Shown piece after piece: positions 8,083 through 17,256 of a DNA stretch of 64,000 nucleotides. The stretch comes from Staphylococcus haemolyticus. Lineage in GTDB: Bacteria > Bacillota > Bacilli > Staphylococcales > Staphylococcaceae. Position numbers and translations under genes: made by a program. The stretch is taken from contig NZ_CP035291.1 in NCBI RefSeq assembly GCF_006094395.1, forward strand, positions 1,116,001 through 1,180,000. Direction: 5' to 3'. Numbering within the stretch: position 1 is the stretch's first letter; each line of letters begins with the position of its first letter. The notes beneath the pieces are model-generated. The model worked only from the letters and a program-made list of their open reading frames with translations, made no database searches and had not been told where the DNA came from.

Positions 8083-11000
8083 ATGAGTTGGTTTGATGAT
8101 TTATTTAGTAATAAAGAGAATTCTGATGAAGAATTGCTCAGACGCAAAAGTAAACGTCGTAATGGCGATCTAACTCAAAATAAAGATGATTCATTACTTC
8201 CTGAAAACAACGATATATATGATCGTCCAAGAGGTAAGTTTCGTTTCCCTATCGATGTGGGTCAAGACGAGAATTATGAAGAAGCAATTTATCGTGACAG
8301 TAATGATGATATTGGTAGTTATAGACCACATTCTAGTAATGACCATAGTTCATATGATTCATTTGATTACGAAGGTCATACAAATCAATCTAATAATTAT
8401 GCTAAGTATGATAGTTCAGAAGATTCAAGAAGACGACGTAGAAGAAATCATATAAATCAAGATGATACTGGTATACCTTCTATTAAATCAAGAAGCCCTA
8501 AGTCATCAAATAAATATATTGATACACGTGAGTCACAACGCTTTAATAAACATCAAAACAATTACTCTAGTACCAATGTTTCAAATTATTCAAAAGCTAA
8601 TTCAAATCACCAATCTAGAGTTAAGTTACAATCAGAGAGATTTAAATCAAACTATCATTTAAGTTCTGAACCTACATATCACCGTTCAAGTTTTAAAACA
8701 TCGGAAGTACCATCTGCTATTTTTGGAACTAAAAAGCGTAGACCAATCGAAAACGGTGTAATACCACCTGTTAAAGATGATGAAGATTCAAAAGAGTCTA
8801 TAACAAAATATAGTTCAAGCACAGTTGAACATGTTCCCCATGAAAGTAATCATGCTATAGCTGACAATTCAAATAAGGAAGATACTAAACGTTCCTCACA
8901 ATTAGATTCATCAATTACCATTGAAAATGAATCAACTATAGAATCAAGTTCTAATACCTCTAATAATAATGAGCGTACTCCAAATTATTCAAAACGTGAT
9001 AACACGGTGAATATTGAAAATATTTATGCTTCTCAGATTGTAGAGGAAATTAGAAAAGAAAGAGAGCGTAAAGTTCAACAAAAGCGTAAATTTAAAGAAG
9101 CCTTACAAAATAAACGACAACAAACTGATGAAGAAGATAGTATACAAAGAGCAATCGACGAAATGTATGCTAAGCAAGCAGAACAATATACTGGTGAAAG
9201 TTCACTTAATCAAGGTGACAATGTAAGCAACAAATCGAATGAAAGTGAAATCGATAAAAGCAAGCATAGTTATCATAGTAAGGACAAATCATTAGCTGAT
9301 GAGCATAATAGGCTAGTTCAAAATCAAACTGATGAACAAACTAATAGTGATAATGTTGATAATCAAACAGAAGTTTCAAATGAATCTCTTGAACCCTACA
9401 ATTATGAAGAAATTGATTTAAATCAAGTTTCAAGCGTCCAACAAGTTAGACAGGATGATGTACAAGTTAAAGATGTATTAGAAGAACAATCGTCAAAAAT
9501 TAACAATAATAAAGTGGAAAGTTATTCAAATGAAAAATTTGATGACTACTTAGAGGACACCAATAGTCATGAAGAAATGCTTCATGATGATGATTTACAT
9601 GAGCAAGTCATGGATGATGATGAAAATGAAGGTATTAGTAATAAAACAACTGATGAAAACAATGATGAAAAAATAGACGATGCTAATTATAGAGAGATTA
9701 ATGAATCAGAATCACTTATGCAAGATAAAGCGAATGATTTAAAATTTAATGATGAAGTGAATAACTCTGAAAATCAACAAAATTCATCTGAAAATAATAT
9801 CAATAATGCTGTTCGAAATGCTGTTTCTTCTGATATAGAATACGCAACTAATGAAGATGAAGAAAATGATGAAAGATTGGCACAAGATACGAATAAAGAA
9901 GATCAAAAGTTATCACAATCAGAAGATATACAACATGAATCTTTAAATAACGAAGATGTATCATTAACGTCTAATAAAACAGATGATTCAGAACATCTTG
10001 AAAAAGATAGTTTAAATGAAGATAAAAAAGCTGAACCATCATTTAATAAAACTAATAAAGCACCACAAAAAATGTCAATCAAGCCTGGTAGTAAACCATT
10101 TAATGTAGTAATGACACCTTCTGATAAGAAACGTGTAATGGATGCTAAAAAAAATTCAGTTTCAAGAAACAAAGTTAATGTGCCTGAATTAAAACCAGAA
10201 ACAAAAAAAGAAGCACAAGATGAGAAAATGAATGCAGAATTCGACAATCATTTAAATGAGTCACAATTAAATTCTGACGAATCATCTGATTTTAATGTGG
10301 CATCACTTGAATACAATGAAAGTTCCGAACATTCGGTTGAAAAAGACAATATTATTAATGACGAAAACACAAGAGAAAATGAACATCAAGATGTTGATAA
10401 TAGTCAAAACAATGATATGCCTAAAGGAAATCAATTTAGTAAAGTTCAAAATTCAAATAATCAAAATGATAATAAACATGATATTAATGAGTTTGTTTCT
10501 AAAGAGGGTTATTCCGAAGTTACTTCAACAAAGAATCATAAAGATGGAGATGACGCTAATCATAAGGCTCCTATAAGAAGAGGACCTAATATTAAGCTAC
10601 CAAGCCTTGATCTATTAGAAGATCATGAAGAACATGAAATAGATGAATCATGGATTGAAGAAAAAAAACAAGAATTAAATGACGCTTTTTATTATTTTAA
10701 TGTACCTGCTGAAGTTCAAAATGTTACAGAAGGACCAAGTGTAACTCGTTTTGAATTGGCGGTAGAAAAGGGTGTCAAAGTTTCAAGAATTACAGCTTTA
10801 CAAGATGATATTAAAATGGCTCTAGCTGCTAAGGATATTCGAATTGAAGCACCAATTCCTGGAACAAGTTTAGTTGGTATTGAAGTACCGAATTTAAATC
10901 CTACGAAAGTCAATTTAAAATCTATTTTAGAGAGTCCAAAATTTAAAAATGCCGAGTCTAAATTAACAGTAGCAATGGGTAATCGAATCAATAATGAACC

Positions 11001-11976
11001 ATTATTGATGGACATAGCTAAAACACCTCACGCATTAATTGCAGGGGCGACTGGTTCAGGTAAATCTGTGTGTATCAATAGTATTTTAATGTCATTACTT
11101 TACAAAAATCATCCTGAAGAATTAAGATTATTACTTATTGACCCTAAAATGGTAGAACTTGCACCATATAACGATTTACCACATTTAGTTTCACCAGTTA
11201 TTACTGATGTAAAGGCAGCTACACAAAGTTTAAAATGGGCAGTAGATGAAATGGAAAAACGTTACAAATTATTTGCGCAATTCCACGTAAGAAATATTAC
11301 TGCTTTCAATAAAAAAGCACCATATGAGCAAAGAATGCCAAAAATTGTTATTGTAATTGATGAGTTAGCTGATTTAATGATGATGGCACCTCAAGAAGTA
11401 GAACAATCAATTGCTCGAATAGCTCAAAAGGCTCGTGCATGCGGAATACACATGTTAGTTGCAACACAACGACCTTCTGTCAATGTCATTACTGGTTTAA
11501 TAAAATCTAACATACCTACACGTATTGCATTTATGGTATCTTCAAGCGTTGACTCAAGAACGATTTTAGATAGTGGCGGTGCAGAACGCTTGTTAGGATA
11601 TGGGGATATGCTTTATTTAGGTAGCGGAATGAATAAACCAATTCGTGTCCAAGGTACTTTTGTTTCGGATGATGAAATTGATGATGTAGTTGATTTCATT
11701 AAAGATCAAAGAGAACCTGACTATTTATTCGAAGAAAAGGAATTACTTAAAAAGAATCAAACACAAGCTCAAGATGAATTATTTGATGATGTGTGTGAAT
11801 TTATGGTTAAAGAAGGACATATATCTACTTCATTAATTCAAAGACATTTCCAAATTGGTTATAACCGTGCAGCTCGAATTGTAGATCAACTTGAACAATT
11901 AGATTATATTTCAGGTGCAAACGGTTCTAAACCTAGAGATGTATTTATAACTGAAGCAGACTTAAAGAAAGAATAA
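8083..11976 (+). CDS. FtsK/SpoIIIE-family DNA translocase (SftA type)
   Basis: A 1297-residue ATP-driven DNA translocase that moves chromosome DNA away from the closing septum. The C-terminal 450 residues hold the motor: Walker A GATGSGKS at residues 988-995, Walker B VIVIDELAD around 1089-1096, and the gamma winged-helix domain from about residue 1225 (LIQRHFQIGYNRAARIVDQLE). The start MSWFDDLFS is amphipathic and there are no membrane segments, as in Bacillus SftA. Residues 20-850 form a very long, low-complexity linker rich in Asn, Asp, Glu and Ser with no recognisable domain. In S. aureus the product of this locus is called FtsK. It lies between ytpR and murC. Confidence 0.92.
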   Translation: MSWFDDLFSNKENSDEELLRRKSKRRNGDLTQNKDDSLLPENNDIYDRPRGKFRFPIDVGQDENYEEAIYRDSNDDIGSYRPHSSNDHSSYDSFDYEGHTNQSNNYAKYDSSEDSRRRRRRNHINQDDTGIPSIKSRSPKSSNKYIDTRESQRFNKHQNNYSSTNVSNYSKANSNHQSRVKLQSERFKSNYHLSSEPTYHRSSFKTSEVPSAIFGTKKRRPIENGVIPPVKDDEDSKESITKYSSSTVEHVPHESNHAIADNSNKEDTKRSSQLDSSITIENESTIESSSNTSNNNERTPNYSKRDNTVNIENIYASQIVEEIRKERERKVQQKRKFKEALQNKRQQTDEEDSIQRAIDEMYAKQAEQYTGESSLNQGDNVSNKSNESEIDKSKHSYHSKDKSLADEHNRLVQNQTDEQTNSDNVDNQTEVSNESLEPYNYEEIDLNQVSSVQQVRQDDVQVKDVLEEQSSKINNNKVESYSNEKFDDYLEDTNSHEEMLHDDDLHEQVMDDDENEGISNKTTDENNDEKIDDANYREINESESLMQDKANDLKFNDEVNNSENQQNSSENNINNAVRNAVSSDIEYATNEDEENDERLAQDTNKEDQKLSQSEDIQHESLNNEDVSLTSNKTDDSEHLEKDSLNEDKKAEPSFNKTNKAPQKMSIKPGSKPFNVVMTPSDKKRVMDAKKNSVSRNKVNVPELKPETKKEAQDEKMNAEFDNHLNESQLNSDESSDFNVASLEYNESSEHSVEKDNIINDENTRENEHQDVDNSQNNDMPKGNQFSKVQNSNNQNDNKHDINEFVSKEGYSEVTSTKNHKDGDDANHKAPIRRGPNIKLPSLDLLEDHEEHEIDESWIEEKKQELNDAFYYFNVPAEVQNVTEGPSVTRFELAVEKGVKVSRITALQDDIKMALAAKDIRIEAPIPGTSLVGIEVPNLNPTKVNLKSILESPKFKNAESKLTVAMGNRINNEPLLMDIAKTPHALIAGATGSGKSVCINSILMSLLYKNHPEELRLLLIDPKMVELAPYNDLPHLVSPVITDVKAATQSLKWAVDEMEKRYKLFAQFHVRNITAFNKKAPYEQRMPKIVIVIDELADLMMMAPQEVEQSIARIAQKARACGIHMLVATQRPSVNVITGLIKSNIPTRIAFMVSSSVDSRTILDSGGAERLLGYGDMLYLGSGMNKPIRVQGTFVSDDEIDDVVDFIKDQREPDYLFEEKELLKKNQTQAQDELFDDVCEFMVKEGHISTSLIQRHFQIGYNRAARIVDQLEQLDYISGANGSKPRDVFITEADLKKE

Positions 11977-11996
11977 TTTAAAGGAGTTTTATGTAT

Positions 11997-13310
11997 ATGA
12001 CGCATTATCATTTTGTTGGTATTAAAGGCGCTGGAATGAGTTCATTAGCACAGATCATGCATGATCTTGGTCATGAGGTGCAAGGGTCTGATATTGAAAA
12101 ATATGTATTTACCGAAGTAGCATTGAAAAATAAAGGAATTAAAATACTACCATTTAATGCAGATAATATTAAAGAAGGGATGGTAGTAATACAAGGTAAT
12201 GCGTTTCCAGATACTCATGAAGAAATTGTTAAAGCGCATGATTTAAAATTAGATGTTATTCGCTATCATGACTTCTTAGGTCATGTAATTGATCAATATA
12301 CATCAGTTGCAGTTACAGGTGCTCACGGAAAAACGTCAACAACTGGTTTATTATCACATGTTATGAATGGTGATAAAAAAACGTCATTCTTGATTGGTGA
12401 TGGAACTGGTATGGGATTACCTGCGAGCGATTATTTTGCATTTGAAGCATGTGAATATCGTCGACATTTCCTAAGTTATCATCCAGATTATGCAATTATG
12501 ACAAATATTGACTTCGATCATCCTGATTACTTCAAAGATATTGATGATGTAGCAAGTGCTTTCCAAAGCATGGCGCACAATGTCAAAAAAGCAATTATTG
12601 CTTGGGGTGATGATGATCATCTAAGACAACTTAAAGCTGATGTTCCAATTTATTACTATGGATTAAATAAAAATGATGATATTTACGCAGATAACATTCA
12701 AATCACGGATAAAGGCACTCAATTTGATGTTTATGTTAATGGTGAATATTATGATCAATTTTTATCACCTCAGTACGGTGATCATAATATCCAAAATGCA
12801 TTAGCTGTTATCGCAATTAGTTACCTAGAAAAGATGGACGTTAACAACATTAAAGAGGCATTAGAAACATTTGGTGGTGTAAAACGTCGCTTTAATGAAA
12901 CAAATGTTGCTAATCAAGTATTAGTAGACGATTATGCTCACCATCCAAGAGAAATTAGTGCTACAATTGAAACAGCACGTAAAAAATATCCAAATAAAGA
13001 TATTGTGGCAGTTTTCCAACCACATACTTTCTCAAGAACACAAGCCTTCTTAGATGAATTTGCAACATCATTAAGTAAAGCGGACCATGTTTATTTATGT
13101 GAAATATTTGGTTCCATTCGTGAAAATACTGGCGATTTAACGATTCAAGATTTGATAAATCGTATTGACGGATCTGCGCTTATCGAAGAAAATAATATTG
13201 ACGTATTAGATCAATTTGATAATGCAGTCATCTTATTCATGGGTGCTGGTGACATTCAAAAGTTACAACGTGCATATGAAGAACATGTCGGCATGACAAA
13301 TGAATTTTAA
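11997..13310 (+). CDS. murC: UDP-N-acetylmuramate--L-alanine ligase
   Basis: A 437-residue cytoplasmic ligase that adds the first L-Ala to UDP-MurNAc in peptidoglycan synthesis. It shows the N-terminal Rossmann-like [13 protein letters not shown], the ATP-binding GAHGKTST near residues 108-115, [12 protein letters not shown] and [10 protein letters not shown]. An in-frame ATG at 11991 is only 4 bp from AAGGAG (11981-11986). The ATG at 11997 has 10-bp spacing and gives the usual MTHYHFVG start and length. It is probably co-transcribed with the translocase gene. Confidence 0.95.
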   Translation: MTHYHFVGIKGAGMSSLAQIMHDLGHEVQGSDIEKYVFTEVALKNKGIKILPFNADNIKEGMVVIQGNAFPDTHEEIVKAHDLKLDVIRYHDFLGHVIDQYTSVAVTGAHGKTSTTGLLSHVMNGDKKTSFLIGDGTGMGLPASDYFAFEACEYRRHFLSYHPDYAIMTNIDFDHPDYFKDIDDVASAFQSMAHNVKKAIIAWGDDDHLRQLKADVPIYYYGLNKNDDIYADNIQITDKGTQFDVYVNGEYYDQFLSPQYGDHNIQNALAVIAISYLEKMDVNNIKEALETFGGVKRRFNETNVANQVLVDDYAHHPREISATIETARKKYPNKDIVAVFQPHTFSRTQAFLDEFATSLSKADHVYLCEIFGSIRENTGDLTIQDLINRIDGSALIEENNIDVLDQFDNAVILFMGAGDIQKLQRAYEEHVGMTNEF

Positions 13311-13313
13311 TAT

Positions 13314-13338
13314 GTTTATATATAATTATGTTGGGTAT
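13314..13338 (+). promoter_or_regulatory. Candidate SigB promoter of ytxGH
   Basis: GTTTAT (13314-13319), a 13-bp spacer and GGGTAT (13333-13338) match the general stress sigma-B consensus GTTTAA-N12-15-GGGTAT with one mismatch. It lies 53 bp before the ytxG start. In B. subtilis the ytxG-ytxH genes are SigB-dependent, which supports the call. Confidence 0.65.
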
Positions 13339-13391
13339 TTATAATTAATAGCTTTTATTTAAAAGTAAATGGTAATTAGGAGGCGTTTTTA

Positions 13392-13898
13392 ATGGATTGG
13401 ATTTTACCAATTGCTGGAATTATCGCTGCGATTGCATTTTTAGTATTATGTATTGGAATCGTTGTTGTTTTAATTTCAGTTAAAAAGAATTTAGATCACG
13501 TTGCTAAAACACTTGATGGTGTTGAAGGCCAAGTTCAAGGTATTACTCGTGAAACAACTGATTTACTTCACAAAGCTAATCGCTTAACTGAAGATATTCA
13601 AGGAAAAGTTGAACGTTTAAACTCTGTTGTCGATGGTGTTAAAGGCATCGGTGATTCAGTACAAAACTTAAATGGTTCAGTTGATCGTGTAACTAACTCA
13701 ATTACACATAATATTTCTCAAAATGAAGATAAAATTTCTCAAGTAGTTCAATGGTCAAATGTTGCAATGGAAATTGCTGACAAATGGCAAAATAGACACT
13801 ACCGTAGAGGAAGTGCAAACTACAGAAACACATCTGTAGGTAATGATGCAAATCATTCTAACGAAAATTACACTACTAACGTTGAGAAAAACTTTTAA
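13392..13898 (+). CDS. DUF948 general stress protein YtxG
   Basis: A 168-residue protein with one N-terminal membrane segment (about residues 4-28, LPIAGIIAAIAFLVLCIGIVV) followed by a predicted coiled-coil/helical region rich in heptad-like VEGQVQGITRETTDLL and VERLNSVVDGVKGIGDSV. The tail is Asn-rich and probably disordered. The family is DUF948; the function is unknown beyond association with general stress. A candidate SigB promoter precedes it, and a hairpin separates it from ytxH. Confidence 0.85.
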   Translation: MDWILPIAGIIAAIAFLVLCIGIVVVLISVKKNLDHVAKTLDGVEGQVQGITRETTDLLHKANRLTEDIQGKVERLNSVVDGVKGIGDSVQNLNGSVDRVTNSITHNISQNEDKISQVVQWSNVAMEIADKWQNRHYRRGSANYRNTSVGNDANHSNENYTTNVEKNF

Positions 13899-13914
13899 TA
13901 TGATTCAATCAAAT

Positions 13915-13953
13915 GCACTTAAATGAGGTTTTTACTTATTTAAGTGCTTTTCT
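13915..13953 (+). terminator. Terminator or attenuator between ytxG and ytxH
   Basis: A perfect 10-bp stem GCACTTAAAT / ATTTAAGTGC (13915-13924 and 13938-13947) followed by TTTTCTT. It lies within the 71 bp between the two genes, so it probably reduces ytxH transcription relative to ytxG, or ytxH depends on read-through. Confidence 0.75.
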
Positions 13954-13969
13954 TATAGGAGGAGTTAAT

Positions 13970-15562
13970 ATGAGCAAGAAATATAATCGCGACGCATTTG
14001 AAACTACAAATTCTGGTAATGATTTACATGGAAAAGGTGCTAATCAACAAGACAACACATCACAATCAAATGCGACAAAGCATTATGACAGAGATTCATT
14101 TGCAACATCTAATACAGGTAGTGATTTGCATGGACAAGGTGCTAATCAACAAGATAGTGCAGCACAATCAAATGCGACAAAACATTACAACAGAGATGAA
14201 TTTGAAAAAAATAATTTTGGTCATGATTTACATGATAATGGACCAAACCAAAAAAATGGTAAATCTAGACAAGGTTTAAATACAGAACATTATAATAGAG
14301 ACGAGTTTGTGACTAACAACACTGGTAAAGATTTACACGGTCAAGGTGAAAATCAAAATTCTAATAATTATGATGTTTCAAATTCTCAATATAGTCACAA
14401 CAAGTTCAGTTCTCATCCTTCACGTAAGGACTTTGTAATTAGTTTTATTACAGGTGCTTTAATCGGTTCAGCTGTAGGTTTATTTTATAAAAATAAAGCT
14501 GAAGAAAAAATTGATGGTGCGAAGACTAAAGAAAAAGAATTGAGAAATCGTTACCAAAATATTAAGCAACAAACTGAAAGTAACATCGAAAATGTTAAGC
14601 AAAAAATTGATGACTTTAAAAACAGAGACAATTCAGAAGTTAGCAATGATGAACTTGTAGCTCAACAAAATGCAATCAAAGCTGAAACGTCGAATAATTT
14701 AGCAGATCAATCACCACAAGCGCAAGAAATACAAGAAGCTAAAGCTGAAGCTAAAAAAGATTCAAAATCGAAAGAAATTAGTGCTACAGAATTAGCTGCA
14801 CAACAAAATGCAATCAAAGCTGAAACGTCAGATGATTTATCAGACCAATCACCACAAGCACAAGAAATACAAGAAGCTAAAGCTGATGAAATTCAGAATT
14901 TAAGAAATAATGAAGATAATAGTGCTGAAGAAATTGTAGCTCAACAAAACGCAATTAAAGCTGAAACGTCAGATGATTTATCAGACAAGTCACCACAAGC
15001 GATAGAAATACAAGAAGCTAAAGCTGAAACAGAGAAAGAAGAAGAAAATGAACCTAAAGAGGTTAAGGTTAGTGCAACTGAATTAACAGCACAACAAAAT
15101 GCAGTAAAAGTTGAATCATCAAATAATAATTTATCAGATTCTTCAATTAAGGATAATGCAAGCCATAATAAACATGTTACTGCGAAAAATCTAGCATCAG
15201 CTGCTAAAACAAAAAAAAGTAAATTAGATAATGACTTAAACGTAGCCAATAAAACAAAAACTTTATTAGAAGAGCCTTCTGTTGCTAAATCAATTGGTAA
15301 TAAAACTGTACCTAATTTAGTAACAAAAAATAATAATACTTTTAACAATGATGAAGATCAAGTTAAAAATAATCAAGCTCACGCTACTTCTAAATTTGAA
15401 AATGGTGTTATCACACACGATACAAAATCAAACAATGAAAAATCAACAGGGAATAGTAAGCAATCACAAAACGAACCAAAAGCTAAAAATAAAACACCTA
15501 AACAACAACAAAGAGCTGAAAAAGCTAAAAGTAAAATAGATAAACGTACTTTTAATGATTAA
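13970..15562 (+). CDS. Large YtxH-domain protein with two repeat arrays
   Basis: A 530-residue protein. Four N-terminal units of about 34 residues contain YNRDxF...DLHGxGxNQ. Then comes one membrane segment (FVISFITGALIGSAVGLFY, about residues 155-173) typical of YtxH, a helical stretch, four units built on AQQNAIKAETS...QAQEIQEAKA, and a charged Lys/Asn-rich tail. B. subtilis YtxH is only about 150 residues, so this is a greatly extended form. The frame is open from 13913, but AGGAGGAG at 13958-13965 sets the start at 13970. Function unknown; likely a membrane-anchored general stress protein. No LPXTG motif or signal peptide is seen. Confidence 0.85.
   Translation: MSKKYNRDAFETTNSGNDLHGKGANQQDNTSQSNATKHYDRDSFATSNTGSDLHGQGANQQDSAAQSNATKHYNRDEFEKNNFGHDLHDNGPNQKNGKSRQGLNTEHYNRDEFVTNNTGKDLHGQGENQNSNNYDVSNSQYSHNKFSSHPSRKDFVISFITGALIGSAVGLFYKNKAEEKIDGAKTKEKELRNRYQNIKQQTESNIENVKQKIDDFKNRDNSEVSNDELVAQQNAIKAETSNNLADQSPQAQEIQEAKAEAKKDSKSKEISATELAAQQNAIKAETSDDLSDQSPQAQEIQEAKADEIQNLRNNEDNSAEEIVAQQNAIKAETSDDLSDKSPQAIEIQEAKAETEKEEENEPKEVKVSATELTAQQNAVKVESSNNNLSDSSIKDNASHNKHVTAKNLASAAKTKKSKLDNDLNVANKTKTLLEEPSVAKSIGNKTVPNLVTKNNNTFNNDEDQVKNNQAHATSKFENGVITHDTKSNNEKSTGNSKQSQNEPKAKNKTPKQQQRAEKAKSKIDKRTFND
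13976..14356 (+). repeat. Four tandem repeats in the YtxH N-terminus
   Basis: Units begin near 13976, 14078, 14180 and 14285. Each encodes Tyr-(N/D)-R-D-x-F, then DLHG or DLHD about 12 residues later, then a Gly-x-Asn-Gln ending. The first two units also share long DNA identity (AATCAACAAGA and CAATCAAATGCGACAAA), which suggests recent duplication. The fourth is truncated. Confidence 0.85.
14650..15150 (+). repeat. Four repeats in the YtxH C-terminal half
   Basis: Units start near 14650, 14795, 14932 and 15082. The core is E-L-x-A-Q-Q-N-A-(I/V)-K-x-E-(T/S)-S followed by SPQAxEIQEAKA, with variable charged spacers of 10-18 residues. The DNA of units 1-3 is nearly identical over the core. The last unit is degenerate. 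Confidence 0.85.
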
Positions 15563-15605
15563 TGATACTTTAACTTATTGATTAAGTTAATATTCATTCA
15601 TTATA

Positions 15606-15660
15606 TGGAGTGGATTCAGAAATCTATATATATTAGATTTTTGATTCGCTCCATTTTTTA
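15606..15660 (+). terminator. Rho-independent terminator after ytxH
   Basis: A long stem pairs TGGAGTGGATTCAGAAATCT with AGATTTTTGATTCGCTCCA, followed by TTTTTTAT. It ends the ytxGH unit. Confidence 0.85.
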
Positions 15661-15844
15661 TATCGAAAACGATTAATTAAACATTTCACAATAATAATTA
15701 GATAATTCATAAATTTTAGAAAATTTTTGGACTTCTAAGGTTGAACTATTATTTTTAAATTGTTAGAATATTATCTAACTAATATTATTTTATCGCTTTA
15801 AAGTAATATAATTGATTAAGTAACTTTTATTGAGGTGAGTAGTA

Positions 15845-16936
15845 ATGTCAACGAAATTAGAACAATACAGAGAAGAAATTGTTTCGATTAATAATCAAAT
15901 TTTAGAATTATTATCTAAACGTGGAGAGTTAGCTCAAAAGATTGGTGAAGAAAAAATAAAACAAGGCACAAAAGTTTATGATCCACAGCGCGAAAAGGAA
16001 ATGATTAATGAATTAATGGATCGTAACCAAGGACCTTTTAATGATAATGTTATTAAGCAATTATTCAAAGAAATCTTCAAAGCGTCAACTGACTTGCAAA
16101 AATCTGAGAATGAAAAACATCTATATGTATCACGTAAATTAAAACCTGAAGATACAATTGTTAAATTTGACAACGGTGGCATTATTGGCGATGGGAATAA
16201 ATCATTTGTATTCGGTCCTTGTTCGGTAGAATCTCAAGAACAGGTGGATGCAGTTGCAAAAGATTTGCAAGCTAGGGGAGAAAAATTTATTCGTGGTGGC
16301 GCATTTAAACCTCGTACATCACCTTATGATTTCCAAGGTTTAGGCATTGAAGGACTTAAAATTTTAAAAAATGTTAAAGATAAATTCGGTCTAAATGTTG
16401 TTAGTGAAATTGTAAATCCTGCTGATTTTGAAGTTGCTGATGAATACCTAGATGTATTTCAAATTGGCGCGCGTAACATGCAAAACTTTGAATTACTGAA
16501 AGAAGCTGGCAGAACCAATAAACCTATCCTATTAAAAAGAGGATTGTCTGCCACTATTGAGGAATTTACTTTTGCAGCTGAATATATTGCATCACAAGGG
16601 AATAAAAATATTATCCTGTGTGAAAGAGGCATCCGTACTTATGAAAAAGCAACACGTAATACTCTAGATATATCTGCTGTTCCAATTTTAAAACAAGGAA
16701 CGCATTTACCTGTAATGGTAGATGTAACGCATAGCACAGGACGCAAAGATATTATGTTACCAACTGCAAAAGCTGCTTTAGCTGTTGGTGCAGATGGTGT
16801 AATGGCAGAAGTTCATCCAGACCCATCTGTTGCACTAAGTGATAGTGGTCAACAAATGGATTTAAATGAATTTGATCAATTTTACAATGAATTAAAACCA
16901 TTAGCTGAATTATATAATTCAAAAAAATTAAAATAA
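15845..16936 (+). CDS. aroA: Bifunctional DAHP synthase / chorismate mutase
   Basis: A 363-residue fusion as in B. subtilis AroA (often named aroF or aroG elsewhere). Residues 1-90 are an AroQ-type chorismate mutase domain ([33 protein letters not shown]). Residues 105-360 are a type I-beta DAHP synthase with [32 protein letters not shown] and [10 protein letters not shown]. It condenses PEP and erythrose-4-phosphate, the first step of the shikimate pathway. The mutase domain usually serves as the chorismate/prephenate feedback sensor. GAGGTGAG at 15833-15840 is its ribosome binding site. Confidence 0.95.
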   Translation: MSTKLEQYREEIVSINNQILELLSKRGELAQKIGEEKIKQGTKVYDPQREKEMINELMDRNQGPFNDNVIKQLFKEIFKASTDLQKSENEKHLYVSRKLKPEDTIVKFDNGGIIGDGNKSFVFGPCSVESQEQVDAVAKDLQARGEKFIRGGAFKPRTSPYDFQGLGIEGLKILKNVKDKFGLNVVSEIVNPADFEVADEYLDVFQIGARNMQNFELLKEAGRTNKPILLKRGLSATIEEFTFAAEYIASQGNKNIILCERGIRTYEKATRNTLDISAVPILKQGTHLPVMVDVTHSTGRKDIMLPTAKAALAVGADGVMAEVHPDPSVALSDSGQQMDLNEFDQFYNELKPLAELYNSKKLK

Positions 16937-16968
16937 TAAGTTCACCTAATAAGATAATTGATATACAT

Positions 16969-17035
16969 GAGCTATTCGTTTTACTGAATTATAAGTATGT
17001 TTTATAATACTTATTCTGGTAATAATGAATAGCTC
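16969..17035 (+). terminator. Long hairpin after aroA
   Basis: Outer arms GAGCTATTC (16969-16977) and GAATAGCTC (17027-17035), with an inner ATAAGTAT/ATACTTAT stem, form an extended hairpin. The T-tract after it is poor (TTTAAATT), so it is a likely but not ideal terminator. Confidence 0.6.
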
Positions 17036-17173
17036 TTTAAATTGTCAAACTTTAGCTATTCAATTTATTAATCAACGATTTCATTTTTATTTAATAATAT
17101 GACAAATCACTCTTTTGTAATTAAAATAATATAAAATATGACATAAATGTGAAATTATTAACAATAGGTTTGA

Positions 17174-17188
17174 ATGAAAGCGATTTTG
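17174..17188 (+). promoter_or_regulatory. Candidate cre site upstream of the ccpA -35
   Basis: ATGAAAGCGATTTTG fits the catabolite-responsive element consensus WTGNAANCGNWNNCW at 13 of 15 positions. It ends 9 bp upstream of the -35 hexamer. Confidence 0.5.
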
Positions 17189-17197
17189 TGGTAAACT

Positions 17198-17226
17198 TTG
17201 AAAATGAAATGAAAACACGTTATAAT
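17198..17226 (+). promoter_or_regulatory. SigA promoter of ccpA
   Basis: TTGAAA (17198-17203), a 17-bp spacer and TATAAT (17221-17226): a near-consensus vegetative promoter 30 bp before the start codon. Confidence 0.8.
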
Positions 17227-17231
17227 AACAA

Positions 17232-17245
17232 ATAAAACGCTTACA
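17232..17245 (+). promoter_or_regulatory. Candidate cre site just downstream of the ccpA start point
   Basis: ATAAAACGCTTACA fits TGWAARCGYTWNCW at 12 of 14 positions. It covers about +1 to +13 of the predicted transcript and abuts the ribosome binding site AAGGAGG, a position suited to autorepression by CcpA. Confidence 0.6.
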
Positions 17246-17256
17246 AGGAGGAAATT

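Noticed and set aside
8186..8662. Open frames of 89 and 66 codons inside the translocase gene
   Set aside because: They are +frame shadows of the low-complexity linker (Ile/Met/His-rich translations) with no ribosome binding site.
14941..15348. 135-codon minus-strand frame in ytxH
   Set aside because: It is a mirror of the repeat region; its Leu/Ser-rich translation is what the Gln/Lys/Ala repeat gives in antisense.
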